DNA from: Aphrocallistes beatrix
Taxonomy: Eukaryota > Porifera > Hexactinellida > Sceptrulophora > Aphrocallistidae
Length of the DNA stretch: 64,000 nucleotides
Assembly: GCA_963281255.1 (NCBI GenBank)
Contig: OY725497.1
Location: forward strand, 4,642,968 to 4,706,967
Direction of reading: 5' to 3'
The position numbers and the translations under genes were made by a program. Below the pieces are notes generated by a model that had not been told where the DNA came from, made no database searches, and worked only from the letters and a program-made list of their open reading frames with translations. This document shows, in pieces, positions 23,240 through 34,935 of this stretch (positions are counted from its first letter, which is position 1; every line of letters begins with the position of its first letter).

Positions 23240-24610
23240 TAATACACGTCTGTGGCATATTTTCTTCGAAGCAATGCTCAGCTCTGTAATCGAGCATGGA
23301 TTTACACTGTTTTTTTGCATATTTTGTTATTCCTCAGCGAAATTACGAGATTTTTTGAGGACTATACTCATAATTCAGTATCTTGGAGCGGGAGTATGTA
23401 CGATATACATACCAATCTCCTCTACAAGCTATTTTGGTTGTTAGGAATCCGTATAATTTGATACATAAGAAGTATTCACGAAATAGTTTAACATCATAAT
23501 TGCACAATAAACCGACACACTAATAGTCTTTATTTAGACTATGTGCAGATATAAATACGTTACATATTCATCGATCTGAATGCACGATATGGACTCCGAT
23601 CTTATATCTTTTGCGGATTAATTAATAATATTATATATATATAATCTTATAAGCGATAAATACATCGTATACCATTAATTAAAAACAGATGGTACTTACG
23701 TTCATTGTATAGCTTTAAATTATAAATTAGAGGTAGAAGTTACTGTCCAGATGAAAAGAAATGAGGTAGATGGACACCTTGAGTAGAGGAACTCATCCAC
23801 CACTTTCAAGCCAAGAGAGTCTCGAAGGAGCTTGTCGTTGATCAAGTGACAAAGCGTTCATTTGCGTGCCACTTCAATATGGACCGGTGAGGTGAAAAAT
23901 GAGAGAGCTGAACACCCAAAAATGAACAACAGAGCAGCGACACTGGCGGCTTTTCTGACACTCATCTTGACGTAACAGCAGTTCCCAGAAGTGTGCTTGT
24001 GAGTATCTTTGACATATCTAATTGAATAAGGAGAGTTCTGAAATAGGGTTCCAACTGGGAGTTCTATTTTGCCCCATTACCACTCCACCTCAGCTATACC
24101 AAAGGGGCCTGGCTTACTTATGAGATTATTGCGTTAGGAGAGAAACAATGGATTACAATGTTAACTATAGTGCCTCCTAACGCACTAACTGTTTTTAAGT
24201 TACGGAAGGGTGGTAGTGGAGAAATTTGGGCGCGAGGAATTGGTATCTATGGAATTTCACCTTTACCAGTTAGAAAATCTATTATTTCCTCATCAGTGAG
24301 ATTCATTTTAAAAAACCCTAGTTTCTCAGTGATCAAATTTCCTCGTGACAAATTTTCTCCTGGATCAAATTTCAAATAGAAAAGTAATGAATTACAATTA
24401 CAAGTACATTAGCAGAAATACTTTCAATACTTCTAATTTCTGGTTGATGACAATTATATACATTAATTAATGAGGGGATTGTAGTTTGTACTCGTTATAT
24501 ATTTTGTAAGTAAGTTAGTTGTACACATTGTTATACACTTTCAAAACTGTGATATCAAACCTCATTGATATAAATAAGTATGAAAAATACAAAATTGTAA
24601 ATACTAAAAT
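23240..24610. other. Gene-poor region with one UGA-interrupted ORF
   Basis: Mostly AT-rich. On the minus strand a frame from ATG 23965 to TAA 23720 is open apart from a TGA at codon 36 and begins with a signal-peptide-like segment (see findings). No other candidate. Confidence 0.35.
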
Positions 24611-25130
24611 GTGATTGTAACCAAATTTCCTCGCGACCAATTCTCCTCGATCAAACTTTTCGCGGGACGAAATTTTTTTGCGTCCAATTTTCTCCTCAAT
24701 GAATTTCCTCGCGACCAATGTTCTCAGCGATCAATTTTTTTCGCGGGACGAAATTTTTTGCGTCCAATTTTCTCCTCGATCAATTTCCCTGCGACCAATT
24801 TCCCTGCGACCAATTTTCCTCGCGACCATTTTTTTTCGCGGGACGAAATTTTTTTGCGTCCAATTTTCTCCTCGATCAATTTCCCTGCGACCAATTTCCC
24901 TGCGACCAATTTTCCTCGCGACCAATTTTTTTCGCGGGACGAAATTTTTTTGCGTCCAATTTTCTCGACCAATTTCCCCGCGACCAATTTTCCTCGCGAC
25001 CAAATTTTTTCGCGTTCAAAATTTTTCGAGGGACGAAATTTTTTTGCGTCCAATTTTCTCCTCGATCAATTTCCCCGCGACCAATTTTCTTCGCGACTAA
25101 ATTTTCCTCGCGACCAATTTTCTGCGACCA
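24611..25130. repeat. Complex minisatellite of TCGCGACCAATTTTCCTC-type units
   Basis: Short units (TTTCCTCGCGACCAATTT, GCGGGACGAAATTTTTTTGC, GTCCAATTTTCTCCTCGATC) are arranged in a higher-order repeat of roughly 90-115 bp. Because unit lengths leave many frames open, several long ORFs appear on both strands; their products are pure repeat and I do not call them genes. Confidence 0.85.
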
Positions 25131-26405
25131 TCTTCTTGCCATTCCTATTTTTAGCATACAGCTGTGAGTTAGCATTGATATTCAGCAGTTGAATTGTTAA
25201 TTGATACTTTTGCAGCTACATTTGAATCACTACATACTAGCCTCATTTGTTAAATTTGCTGGATTGTAGGATTAAGGTCAAGAACTGTATTGATCTCGAA
25301 AAATGACAGCCGTGGAACGAAAATGCACCAGGAGGGAAGTGGTCCTTTTGTCAGCCATGTAATCTGCTGAAATTTCCAAAATGCACCCTTATTTTTAGTG
25401 GGACACTTCATGGCATAGTTTACTTTATAATTATTGGAGTTCAGGAAAACGTGATTTATAGGTGTTGGTACCCCCCATTAGGATTTAATACATTAATTTT
25501 GTGTAATTTTGACGTAATTTATTCCATTGCACGTGATTTATTCCAATTAGAGTAATCTGAGAAATTATTAAACCTTCAATAATATACCTATATATGCTGG
25601 TAATTGTCCATAATGTTAATTATATTATACTGTATGGTATATGTAATTTGCCTTCAACATGACTAAGGTTATATTCTGAGTGCAAATAACCTTTATCCTG
25701 TGCCAATCCTATGCTAATCTCCACATAATCGAAATTCCTGTGTTAGCTTTGCCAAAATAAGTTCCGGTCGCTAAGAACCAATCAGACTTTGAAGAAATGT
25801 CTCCACCAATCAACTTTTTCCTTAGGGCATTCAAAAATTTCTCATCCCAAATCTCTATCTCAAATGATAGTGAAAATAGGATATTTTCGATTTATCCATT
25901 GTATTCCTTAGGGGATCACCTTCCAATTTGTATATTGGTTTATTTTAAAGATTATTGTGGTTCCTTCATTAGATTTTTGTACATCGGTTTAAGGTAGTCC
26001 CTTTGAGGGTGATTTTGGGGTTCCCTTTGATATATTCCAGTTCTGAGCAAATTTAGATTAAAACTGATCCCTCCATCGAATTCTATGCATCAACTAACAT
26101 ATAGATTGACTTCTCTAAAGTATTCTAGTTTTGGGCTGAGGGAAGAATGTGTTTTGAAGTGGTTTACTACCACTACTTTTGTCCCACTTTTTAAGTGGTG
26201 AAAATTAGCCAAAAATCCACTAAAAGTGGCATGATATCTTTTCAACACGAGTAGTTCTACTGAACAGCTCCCGTTTACTTTTTCACATTGATTCTCAATT
26301 ATTTAACCTTATAATTATCTTATTTTACGATTTTCACAATTTTTATTCTCCAAATTTTGTTTTAAGCCACTTTCAATGAGAAGATTTTTCGATAACTTTT
26401 CGACA
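25131..26405. other. AT-rich gene-free stretch
   Basis: No ORF with recognisable domains, no clear MITE ends. Contains the word CTATTTTTAG at 25145. Confidence 0.4.
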
Positions 26406-26764
26406 CTAATCTAAACCGATGTACAAAAATATAATGTAGGAACCACAATAACTGTCCTCTTTTTTAATTCTATTGGACCAAATTGCACCAAATTTGGACC
26501 ACATATTCCTTATATGGTGGAGGTTTGAACCTGGGTCCAAATTCTGGAAAATTTTCACAAAAGGTGTCAAAATGTATAGCCAATCAGAATCCAGGGATTT
26601 AACATCACAGTTTGCTTTCAATTTACTGATTAATAACTCTTAAATGACGCTAGATTTTTGCTAACTCATTTCCGATTAAGTCATTTTGGGCGGGGAAACC
26701 TTTAGAAGTGTGTGGTATTTTCTATAAATAGAAATGACCCCAGGTAATTTAAGGGTTTAATTAA
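26406..26764. repeat. Dispersed repeat M plus a J-type MITE
   Basis: 26440-26530 contains CCAAATTGCACCAAATTTGG and TTCCTTATATGGTGGAG, shared with 36780-36965, 57395-57545 and in part 61080-61180. About 26640-26764 is a J-type element (GTCATTTTGGGCGGGGAAAC, TTCTATAAATAGAA, GGGTTTAATTAA). Confidence 0.65.
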
Positions 26765-27333
26765 TAGGGATGATATTACAATGACTCTCTAAACTTGAAA
26801 TCTGATTGGTTGACATGGAAAAAAATGTTTAAAACGCATTACGGCTGTATATTATGCAAATGCCCTACGAGTCAAGTCACTCAATGGAGCTGCACTATCA
26901 GTCTGTCGACTGACATTTCTACCTAAAATACCCTCTTGGCTCAATAACTTTGAATTCAAACTCAATATAATTAAAGTTATTGAGCTAAGTGGGCATTTTA
27001 GGTCAAAAAAGCCTCAAAGGATGTTTGGTGGGGTTTAGAGGTAAACTACATCTATCAACCTCATTTCCGTCCAATAGTGAGCTTTTAACAAATTTTCTAT
27101 TTTGACCTGTACTCATTTAACCTTAATTAAATAGCAATACCAACGTGATAAGTATGGATTAGGTACATAGATATCCCCACCCTTCTAAAATGCCATTTCT
27201 CACTCAACCCCCACTGTCAAGTGTCAACGTCATTTCGATACGGTCCCAATGATTAATTAACTTAATTCGGATACAAGTTGCTTGATGGATAATTTAACGA
27301 GAATTGTATTTGTCAGATTCCAGAGAGTGAAAC

Positions 27334-27510
27334 ATGTCTCAACTTAAAAGACACGACAGAATGCGGCTGAAGATCTCAGATCTATGCAGGATGCTACCAC
27401 ACGACGATGAATTGAAGAAAGGCCTTGACTCGCAATCCGTTTTGAGGCTGACTATCTCCACAATAAGGGCAATCAAGAACGCAGATTTCAGTGGAGACCT
27501 TTCCGCCCAG
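27334..27510 (+). CDS. bHLH exon of a bHLH-PAS transcription factor (first coding exon)
   Basis: Fifty-nine codons from ATG to a clean donor (CCCAG/GTATAT), ending in phase 0. The peptide is a basic helix-loop-helix: basic/helix 1 KRHDRMRLKISDLCRMLP, loop with DDELKKG, helix 2 LDSQSVLRLTISTIRAIKNAD, closest in style to the AHR class of bHLH-PAS factors. An in-frame TGA two codons upstream fixes the ATG unless a cryptic acceptor intervenes. The basic region is short. The next same-strand exon that fits is the PAS exon at 44610, which starts in phase 0 behind a CCCATAG acceptor and would give a 484-aa protein. bHLH-PAS proteins dimerise through these domains and bind E-box-like DNA in the nucleus; the ligand or signal is unknown. 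Confidence 0.8.
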
Positions 27511-28231
27511 GTATATTCTATTTATTTTTTGACATTTCTGATGATAAGGGAATATGTGTATTAAGATGCTGAATTCAGCCTTTGACAAAAAATAGTTCTA
27601 CAAAAGACTTCTTTAACAGAACCGATGCTTATTGAAAATTGTTCCGGTGTTAAGTATCAACCAATCAAGTTAAATACTGAAATAATTCCCGCCCCCCAAA
27701 GAGGGTTAAAATATTTCGCTACCCCTTAGAATTAAATGTAAATTTTTCCCTCCAACCATATATACAGTCATCTTTGTGGTTCTTTTATATCTGAAATATT
27801 ACTTTTTTTAACATCCCAAGGGATGTAATAATTAATAATAAAGTCTTTGTACATGTAAATTGAAACTAATTATGGTTTTAAATTAATGAGTAGAATGTTT
27901 CATGCAATATCTGGTAGAAAGGTTCATACGTGTTCTCTCATTCTCTTGACTTACAGTGTATTATGTACATTTATCTTTGTTTATTGTTAAATTGCCGTGA
28001 CCACATACAAAAGTAAAATTTCTAATAATAACAAGCGGCCGGCGGACACCTTTTTCCCGCATGAGTACAATAATAACAATAACCTATTTCAGAAAAGAAT
28101 AAACAAATAATCTATATAATTAAAACTCAACTGTTATACGCATGGCCTACTTAATACACGGCTGTATATGTCACCGATAAAGTCAGAAAAATAGGAGGCC
28201 AGTCTTAACACAGTTCAAAGTTGTATTAGAC
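27511..28231. other. Start of the bHLH-PAS intron, nothing recognised
   Basis: AT-rich DNA after the splice donor with no MITE ends or open frames of interest. Confidence 0.4.
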
Positions 28232-28432
28232 CAGCGGTTCCCAAACTGGGGTGCATGAACCCCCTAGGGGTGCACGGGTCCTTAGTCAGGGGTGCACGGG
28301 ACAAGGATTCGTCCTTATTGCAATGACAAGTCGGATCAATAGAGTTTTTCAGACTTAGGTGGGTCCTGGGGTGCACAAAATAATATTTAGGTGTCAGGGG
28401 GTGCACGAGGTAAAAGAGGTTGGGAACCACTG
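28232..28432. mobile_element. hAT-like MITE with TSD TATTAGAC
   Basis: 201 bp, ends CAGCGGTTCCCAAACTGGGG and GAGGTTGGGAACCACTG, flanked by TATTAGAC at 28224-28231 and 28433-28440. Exact 8-bp duplication and ends mark a hAT element. Confidence 0.88.
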
Positions 28433-28850
28433 TATTAGACCGATAAATCAAAAAACGTAGACGATTGACCTTTGAAATGTATTACTGCAATTACAAACAT
28501 CGTATCAGAGTCTGCAATTCAGTTGTCGAGAAGTTAAAAAGTCGTCATCATGTGATTGCGCAATAGGCTCTTAGGGCGAAACAAGGGGCTGTTTTAACCT
28601 CTAAGACTACCGAAATGTACCACAGTGGCACAACTTTATGGCTTATTTCCCATTGAAAATGGCTGGAGACAAGAAGAGTTTTCGATAATCTAGGGTTAAA
28701 CCTCGTTATCTGCATTAGAATGCTTGATTTTTTGATCGAGCAACAATAGGAAGGCCTTAATCGTCAAAATTTGATTGGAATAGCCAACCATTCCTGCGTT
28801 GCTATGAAAACAAAAATTTCAATGTTTATAAGCCATAACTGAAAAAGTAT

Positions 28851-29107
28851 AAATGATAGACACTGAAAAATTAAACCATTCAATCCACAATCTAGTACTT
28901 CCTATGATAATCATACTGTCCGCATATTTATCTTCAATATTCTCTCAGTTATCTAGGATTTTGTCACGATCTATAGAGAAACAATGTGATGTGACAAAAT
29001 CCTAGTAAACTGAGAGAATATTGAAGATAAATATGCGGACAGTATGATTATCATAGGAAGTACTAGATTGCGGATGGAATGGTTTAATTTTTCAGTGTCT
29101 ATCATTT
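28851..29107. repeat. Long near-perfect hairpin: 117-bp arms, 23-bp loop
   Basis: Arms 28851-28967 and 28991-29107 are reverse complements with only about four mismatches by hand alignment; the loop is 28968-28990. Flanks are not obviously duplicated. A transcript across it would fold into a long double-stranded RNA, although a foldback transposon is the simpler origin. Confidence 0.9.
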
Positions 29108-29289
29108 ATATTTTGTATCGATAGGATTGCAATCGATTGATATTCATCGTTTTCTTCTATTTTTCCGATTGTTTCAACGATTTTTATCTTTTGGGATTCA
29201 TAAATATAATATTTTTTATTACAATACTCAAGTATATAGACTGATAAAGTGCGTATGCATTAATTCAAACCTGATCAGTAATATTATTA

Positions 29290-29721
29290 AATACAAACGC
29301 GCTTCGCTTGCTTGCGCTGCGGGGCTGGCGGACACTTTGTGTCCCCCCGGAGGCTCCCTTTGGGCGCCTAGGCTCACATTGATTAATTATAACTTAGTTA
29401 ACATCTCTAAATACGTCTGTCTTACTGTTATAATCGTTAGCACTCGAAAAATCACATTTTTTATGATAGTTGTATCATATGTGAAGAATATTATCATACA
29501 CATTCTATTAAAATTTCAGCTTTTTATCACCTAAAATGGCTGAGTTTTAGTCGAAAAACTGAAATTTCTAATTCTAAAAAAAGGTGACAATGCCGTCATA
29601 ATCCCATGATGAGTAGACATTTTCGTCTGAGGTCAGAACTTAGTGGAGCCATGGCCAAAAGACTCCAACATGGCAAAAATCAGCTTTCTGTGCCTGGCAG
29701 TTTCTTCAACAATCAATTCGT

Positions 29722-29772
<51 letters not shown>
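29290..29772. mobile_element. Helentron-like GC-hairpin element and (TA)n tract
   Basis: Begins ACAAACGCGCTTCGCTTGCT and CGGACACTTTGTGTCC, ends near CAGTTTCTTCAACAATC followed by a long (TA)n run (29729-29772) and the tail ACAAACATTAATCGAGTTTT shared with other copies. 29773-30505 shows no gene. Confidence 0.55.
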
Positions 29773-31231
29773 AACATTAATCGAGTTTTCATAGTAAGGA
29801 TATCCTAATGTTTAAAAACTCAGAAATTACAATTGTGGGAGAATTATTCATATCATAGCTTGATTGGGATAATGAAATAAAGTGAGGATAATCGATATTG
29901 ACAAGTTTAGTCAATCCAAAATTTAATTTTTGGATTCGAGTTTGCATGCAAACTTAGCTTCTTTTTACAGAACCACATGCAAATATTGAAAATGGAACGG
30001 TTGGCCAGATACCAACACATTTTACTCAGGGCTTTTCACTCGTCATCATCTCTAATGACTCAAGTTACCGAGTCATGACTCGAAGACTTGTGATGATTCA
30101 CCAATCAAATGACTCGTGCAAAGCCCTGATTTCATTGGATGTTGTCGAATGAGCAACATCATCAGATAGAAATGTTGGTGCTTGTCGCTTGGCTTTTCGT
30201 CACTAATAAGGCGTCTGGAAAATAATAGGTAGCACATTCCAAAGTGCGAAAACTTTATAATAAGGTTGCTATGCAGTATTTGTAGGGGTTTTTAATATAC
30301 ATCTTGTATACTAGTATTATTGTTAAGCTTTTTACACCATAATATGTATACATATTTTCACACCTGTTGATTAATTTTTAAAACATACTAGAGACTAGCT
30401 TTCAAGGTTGACCTAGAGTTCTTAGGGGTGTAGATAAATATCATATTTTTGGGGCTGTATAACAAATATTTGTTTGTTTTAGTTGACTCTACTCTTTTAC
30501 ATGTACAGTTGACTCCGCTTAATAGGGCCACTGTTTAATCGGATCAACCGCTTAATCGGGCCACTTTTGGCAGGACCGGAATAGCTCTCACACATAGAAG
30601 CTAATACAACATATTTTCGGTTAATTGGGTTCTCCGCTTAATCGGGGCAAAATGTCCTCTGACCAATGTGACCCTATTAAGCGGAGTCAACCAGTGCCGG
30701 ATTATCCATAGGGCACTAGAGGCACTATGCCTCAGGCCTACGAAGGTTTGGGGCCTAAAATATACAAGCATACAGTGGAACTCGGATAATACATACCCCT
30801 TCGGGAAACAAAAATTCGTATGTACTATCCTAGTGTACGTCTTACTTATCCGAATAAGAATTGCAATAAAATGAGTGGAGACTAAATTTTTGGTTTGAAA
30901 GAAATAGTACGTCTTAACATAATAGCCGATATCTTATAAATCTAAATGTTTCGGTAAAACATTAAACAAATTGGTGTTACCAATAACAATATGGTCAGGG
31001 TAACAATGCCATATATTTGTAGCATATTGCATTTATATGAATGTGTAAACGTTAAACAACAACAAACACGTAATATATTAAGTCTCCCCTTCCTTTGGAA
31101 ACTAAAATATTTGATCGAAATGTCAGATGGGTATAAACGGAAACATGAATCTTAAAATTCTTTTCAGCTGAAAAGAGAAAGAAAAGCGAGGAGATAACCT
31201 CAAACACAATTGAAAAATTCATTGTTAAATT

Positions 31232-31426
31232 ATGTTAATCTGCCTGATCATGGAAATGAAGGAAAGAATATCGATCCCATTTTTTACGACGATGAAACTT
31301 TCATCACTGTCGCTCCTATCTATTGAATGCGAGTTGCTTCGCTCAATAGATTTTAGAGACGTGATAAGAGCCGGAAATTTACACTGTAGCCAGCATTCAA
31401 CATCATTTCAAAACACTATTAAATAA
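31232..31426 (+). pseudogene. hAT transposase C-terminal remnant
   Basis: A 64-codon frame whose end matches the hAT dimerisation region: a run of KLSSLSLLSIECELLRSIDF followed by RDVI, the family's typical 'rLs-Lallsie-eL-r-idf-dvI' signature. Only this C-terminal fragment remains; the catalytic DDE part is absent. It lies inside the element bounded by an 8-bp duplication, which supports the assignment. Confidence 0.7.
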
Positions 31427-31427
31427 A

Positions 31428-31974
31428 CAAGCGCGCATCGCTTGCTTGCGCTGCGAGGCTGGCGGACACTTTGTGTCCGCCGGAGGCGCCTGGGGTCACA
31501 TTAATTAATTATAAGGGAGATAACATCCCTAAATACGCCTGTCCTACTGTTATAATCGATATCGCACGAAAAATCACAAAATTTGTCAATTTTTAAATTT
31601 TGATGCGTAATGATGACGTCATAACAGTGATGAGTCATCTTTTTTGATGATAGTTGCATCATATGTGAGGTATATTAATGTACACATTCTATTAAAATTT
31701 CAGCCTTCTATCACTTAAAATGGCTGAGTTATGATCGAAAAACTGAATTTTCTAATTATAAAAAGGTGACAATGACGTCATAATTCCATGATGAGTCGAC
31801 ATTTTCGTCTGAGCTCAGAACTTAGTGGAAGCATAACTAAAAGACCCCCACATGCCAAAAATTAGCTTTCTGTGCCTGGCAGTTTCTTCAATCAATTCGT
31901 TACAGATATATATATATATATACACATATATGTATATATCTACACAAACATTAATCGAGTTTTAATAGTAAGGA
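31428..31974. mobile_element. Helentron-like GC-hairpin element inside the hAT element
   Basis: Starts ACAAGCGCGCATCGCTTGCT, continues with CGGACACTTTGTGTCCGCC and the shared AT-rich body (GATGACGTCATAACAGTGAT), and ends ATTAATCGAGTTTTAATAGT-AAGGAT. It interrupts the hAT remnant just after the transposase fragment. Confidence 0.6.
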
Positions 31975-32115
31975 TTCATATTTATGACCCATTCCATTTA
32001 TTAAACTAGCATTTCAAAACAAAATTAAATTATTAGGAAATTTTGTGTTGAAATAGCTGAAGAAAAAAGTGCCCCAGGCCTACTAAGGTATATTCCGGCC
32101 CTGGAGTCAACTGTA

Positions 32116-32966
32116 TTTCGCTATTCAAAATTTTAATTTTGGACTAAATGTTGCAATATTCTCCCAATTTTGATATCAGAATCTACCACTGGGACTGTTC
32201 AAACGTTACGTAAGCAGAAATCCTCTCTCTCTCCCTCTCTATGTCACAATCTCCCATACCTCCCTTTCAGCATTACGTAACATGGCTAAGCCATTTTGTT
32301 TTCTTCACGTATCTATTGTAATCAAAACCAAATGAAATAGGTATCATATAGTTTCGAGAATACAGAATCGACACCCTAGAGACCTTAGGTCAACCGTTGA
32401 AAGCTAGTCTCTAGCATCATTTTTAAATTAGTCAAGAGGTGTGAAAAATTGTATGAAAAGCATTTCTTAACCTAAGTTGATTAATTTATTAAAAATGGCA
32501 AAGAATTATGAATTATTCGAAAAGTTCATTCATATAATTCATTATATTTCTTGTTAAAAGCTTTCAATTTCGAATAATTCTTCTCAGGCTTGATGAATTA
32601 TGAATTATTCGAATTATTCATTAATTCGTGAACTAGTCAACTTAGTTCTTAAAATATAAGATTTATATTAAGAAACCTTGCAAATACTGGATGGTAACGT
32701 ATAAATTTTCGTACTTTAAAATCGATAAAATTTTCGATTGGATTGGATTGGATTGGTACATCTAATTTTATGTGTTGAGTGACAATTTTTAGGTTTTGAA
32801 GCGATATTTTTTCCGAAAAATGGGACTTTTATATTCGACCACCAATCAGCTTTGAATATTTTAGCATTTAAAGTTTATTCAGGATCTATTAACTCGCAGT
32901 TTCCATTGTTTCGACCCTGTCAGGATTTAACCAACTACTTTTTGTGACAAATATTGGATTTAAATA
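32116..32966. other. AT-rich intronic stretch
   Basis: Contains a diverged member of the 140-bp repeat family (about 32330-32460) and a short (GATTG)n run near 32737-32756. No gene recognised. Confidence 0.4.
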
Positions 32967-33229
32967 CAGTACACCCTCGCTAATCCGAACTCTTACAATC
33001 CGAGCCCCCAAAATATTATCTTATTCGTCTCTATGCTTTGAATAAATTTATATCAATCAAGATGATTGAGAAACCTCGTTAAAAAGCAATCATAACCAAA
33101 TAATTTACTAAATTTTCTAACAAACACATTTATTATAGTTAATACTCCATTGAATTAGTGTTATTTCACTAATCGGAACGATTTTTCGATCATTGGCACA
33201 GAGCTGTTCGGATTAGCGAGGGTGTACTG
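32967..33229. mobile_element. Tigger-like MITE family C, complete
   Basis: CAGTACACCCTCGCTAATCC at the left and GGATTAGCGAGGGTGTACTG at the right form near-perfect terminal inverted repeats, flanked by TA. 263 bp. Confidence 0.85.
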
Positions 33230-33458
33230 TACTATAATCTAAATCAGAAGGATTTGGACATTATGAAACAATGTAGTCAGCTTTCAGGGATTACAATGCA
33301 CCCCCAGGTCCGACTAAAGTGTCCCCATGTCCCCTCCCAGTTTGGTGTTGTGCCCCGTCATAGGATTGGAAATAATCCTGGTAGCGTCCCTGGTTTAGTA
33401 CATATTGACGTTCGCAAACGAAAGTAACATCGCCAAAGAAGGAAGACAAAGGGTGGTA

Positions 33459-33680
33459 CAGGGTGCAACAAAAGTGTTGTCGCCATAGATTATTCATCAT
33501 TATGCTTGATTGATTTCGAACCAATAGAATCAAAAACAAAACTCTTAGCCTGTCGAAAGCTATCACGCATTCCTATATTTTGAGACATCACACCATTTGC
33601 GAAATACACTTTTCCTTTCCCATGTTCACCTATTAATTAGAGCTTGTATTCAAAGGTGACAACACTTTCGTTACACCCTG
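33459..33680. mobile_element. Mariner-like MITE (CAGGGTGCAACAAAAGTGTT ends), TA-flanked
   Basis: Ends CAGGGTGCAACAAAAGTGTT and AACACTTTCGTTACACCCTG with TA on each side, 222 bp. CAGGGTG is a common start of Tc1/mariner-type ends. The ORF crossing it on the minus strand is incidental. Confidence 0.75.
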
Positions 33681-33755
33681 TACAAGTTTCAAATTACTGT
33701 CAAGTGAGTTTAGCATATTTCAGCCGCACTCCGCTAGCTTGCGAAGGGCGCTGTT

Positions 33756-33896
33756 TGCAGAGGACATTTTGCCCCGATTAAGCTGAGAACCCTATTAACC
33801 GAAAATATTTTGTATTAGCTTCTATGTATGAGAGCTATTCCGGTCCTGCCAAAAGTGGCCCGATTAAACAGTGACACTATTAAGCGGAGTCGACTG
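33756..33896. mobile_element. Family A MITE, 5'-truncated
   Basis: Matches the right two-thirds of the family (ACATTTTGCCCCGATTAAGC ... TTAAGCGGAGTCGACTG). The left terminus is replaced by unrelated GC-rich DNA at 33722-33755. Confidence 0.7.
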
Positions 33897-34689
33897 TATC
33901 TTACTAAGACTATAGTCTATGGATGGCAGCAGCCCTCCAGAGATACGCTCCTAATCTAAAATCCCTAAATTTTAATACGCCTAAATCTATAAATTGCATT
34001 ATAAAATAGGGTAAATTGGGTATTATTCTGGATTTTCACGCTCCTAAACACTTTGAGGCTTAAAATCATACGCCTAAAGGAGCGTCTCGCGCTCCTAGAT
34101 AATCTCCTGGATGGCAGATCGAAGTAATGAATCTAGATTTGTTATTTGCAATTGCACTGTCAACAATCCTCAAACCTTAGACGAAGAGAAAACAGAGATT
34201 GAGTGATTTATCTCGACAATAACGCGACCTACTTGCAAACAGAACTTTAAATGTCATAGCAAAAAGGATCCTTATTGAGCACGTTTTGAAATAAATTGAT
34301 TATTATTCCAAATGTTTTTCATAAATGAGAGGTTTTCCTTTCGAATGTGACTAGAATCATTATTATATCCCAATCACAATTAAAACGAGAACAATTTAGT
34401 TTCGTGCATCTTTTACAGTCAAGATGAAATTGAGAATTTCGTCTATTTGAATAAAAGTCAAATAAGTATTCTATTTTCTATGTTTAGATTTTAACCTCAA
34501 CTATTTATAACCACAAAACAAATAACCAAAAGTCTATTGGCTCACAGGAACTAATTTGATCATAAGACTTAGCGTACTGATGATGTCAGTGAATATTTCG
34601 CATATTCCAGACTCGTCTAATTAATAATTCTGAATAAATTTCAATCTCAGTGTTAAATAGCGTAATCCTAATATTGCGATAATAAAATT

Positions 34690-34935
34690 AGAACTGAGAG
34701 AAACTCCCCCAAAGTTATTCAAGGGAATATGGCGCTGAAATACATCGGAGAATCGCTGTTCCAAGAAGCACTGTTTCTCGCATAGTGGAAAACGGTGGTA
34801 GATCTCTTGTAAGCTTAGCAAATCGGAACCGCAAGATGTCCATACGAAAAATTACAAGCCGATTCAAGCACCTTCGCGGAAAACACATCCCAATGAGACG
34901 GCGGGGAAGGAATTACGAGGAGGGCACACACACAA
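34690..34935 (+). pseudogene. Probable Tc1/mariner transposase N-terminal remnant
   Basis: A plus-strand frame reads REYGAEIHRRIAVPRSTVSR followed by IVENGG, then a basic stretch with RKMSIRKITSRFKHLRG. The helix-turn-helix with 'IAVPRSTVSRIV' followed by a charged region resembles the N-terminal DNA-binding domain of Tc1-like transposases. Stops appear soon after and no DDE domain follows, so it is a decayed fragment. It could alternatively be an exon of a domesticated gene. Confidence 0.4.

Larger units (their letters stand above)
30692..32103. mobile_element. 1.4-kb degenerate hAT transposon with TSD GAGTCAAC
   Basis: Ends CAGTGCCGGATTATCCATAG and GGTATATTCCGGCCCTG; flanking GAGTCAAC at 30684-30691 and 32104-32111. 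It contains a transposase remnant (31232-31426), a family B-like MITE fragment (from about 30773) and a Helentron-like insertion (31428-31974), so at least three insertion events followed. Confidence 0.82.
30506..32115. mobile_element. Family A MITE split by a hAT element
   Basis: 30506-30691 is a family A MITE (CAGTTGACTCCGCTTAATAG...). Its last few bases reappear at 32104-32115 (GAGTCAACTGTA) after the inserted hAT element at 30692-32103. GAGTCAAC is present on both sides as an 8-bp target duplication. Confidence 0.85.

Noticed and set aside
24611-25192. Several overlapping ORFs of 90-193 codons on both strands
   Set aside because: All translate the minisatellite; no start context, domain or non-repeat sequence supports a gene.
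33291-33566. 91-codon minus-strand ORF
   Set aside because: It overlaps one end of a TA-flanked mariner-like MITE and shows no domain.
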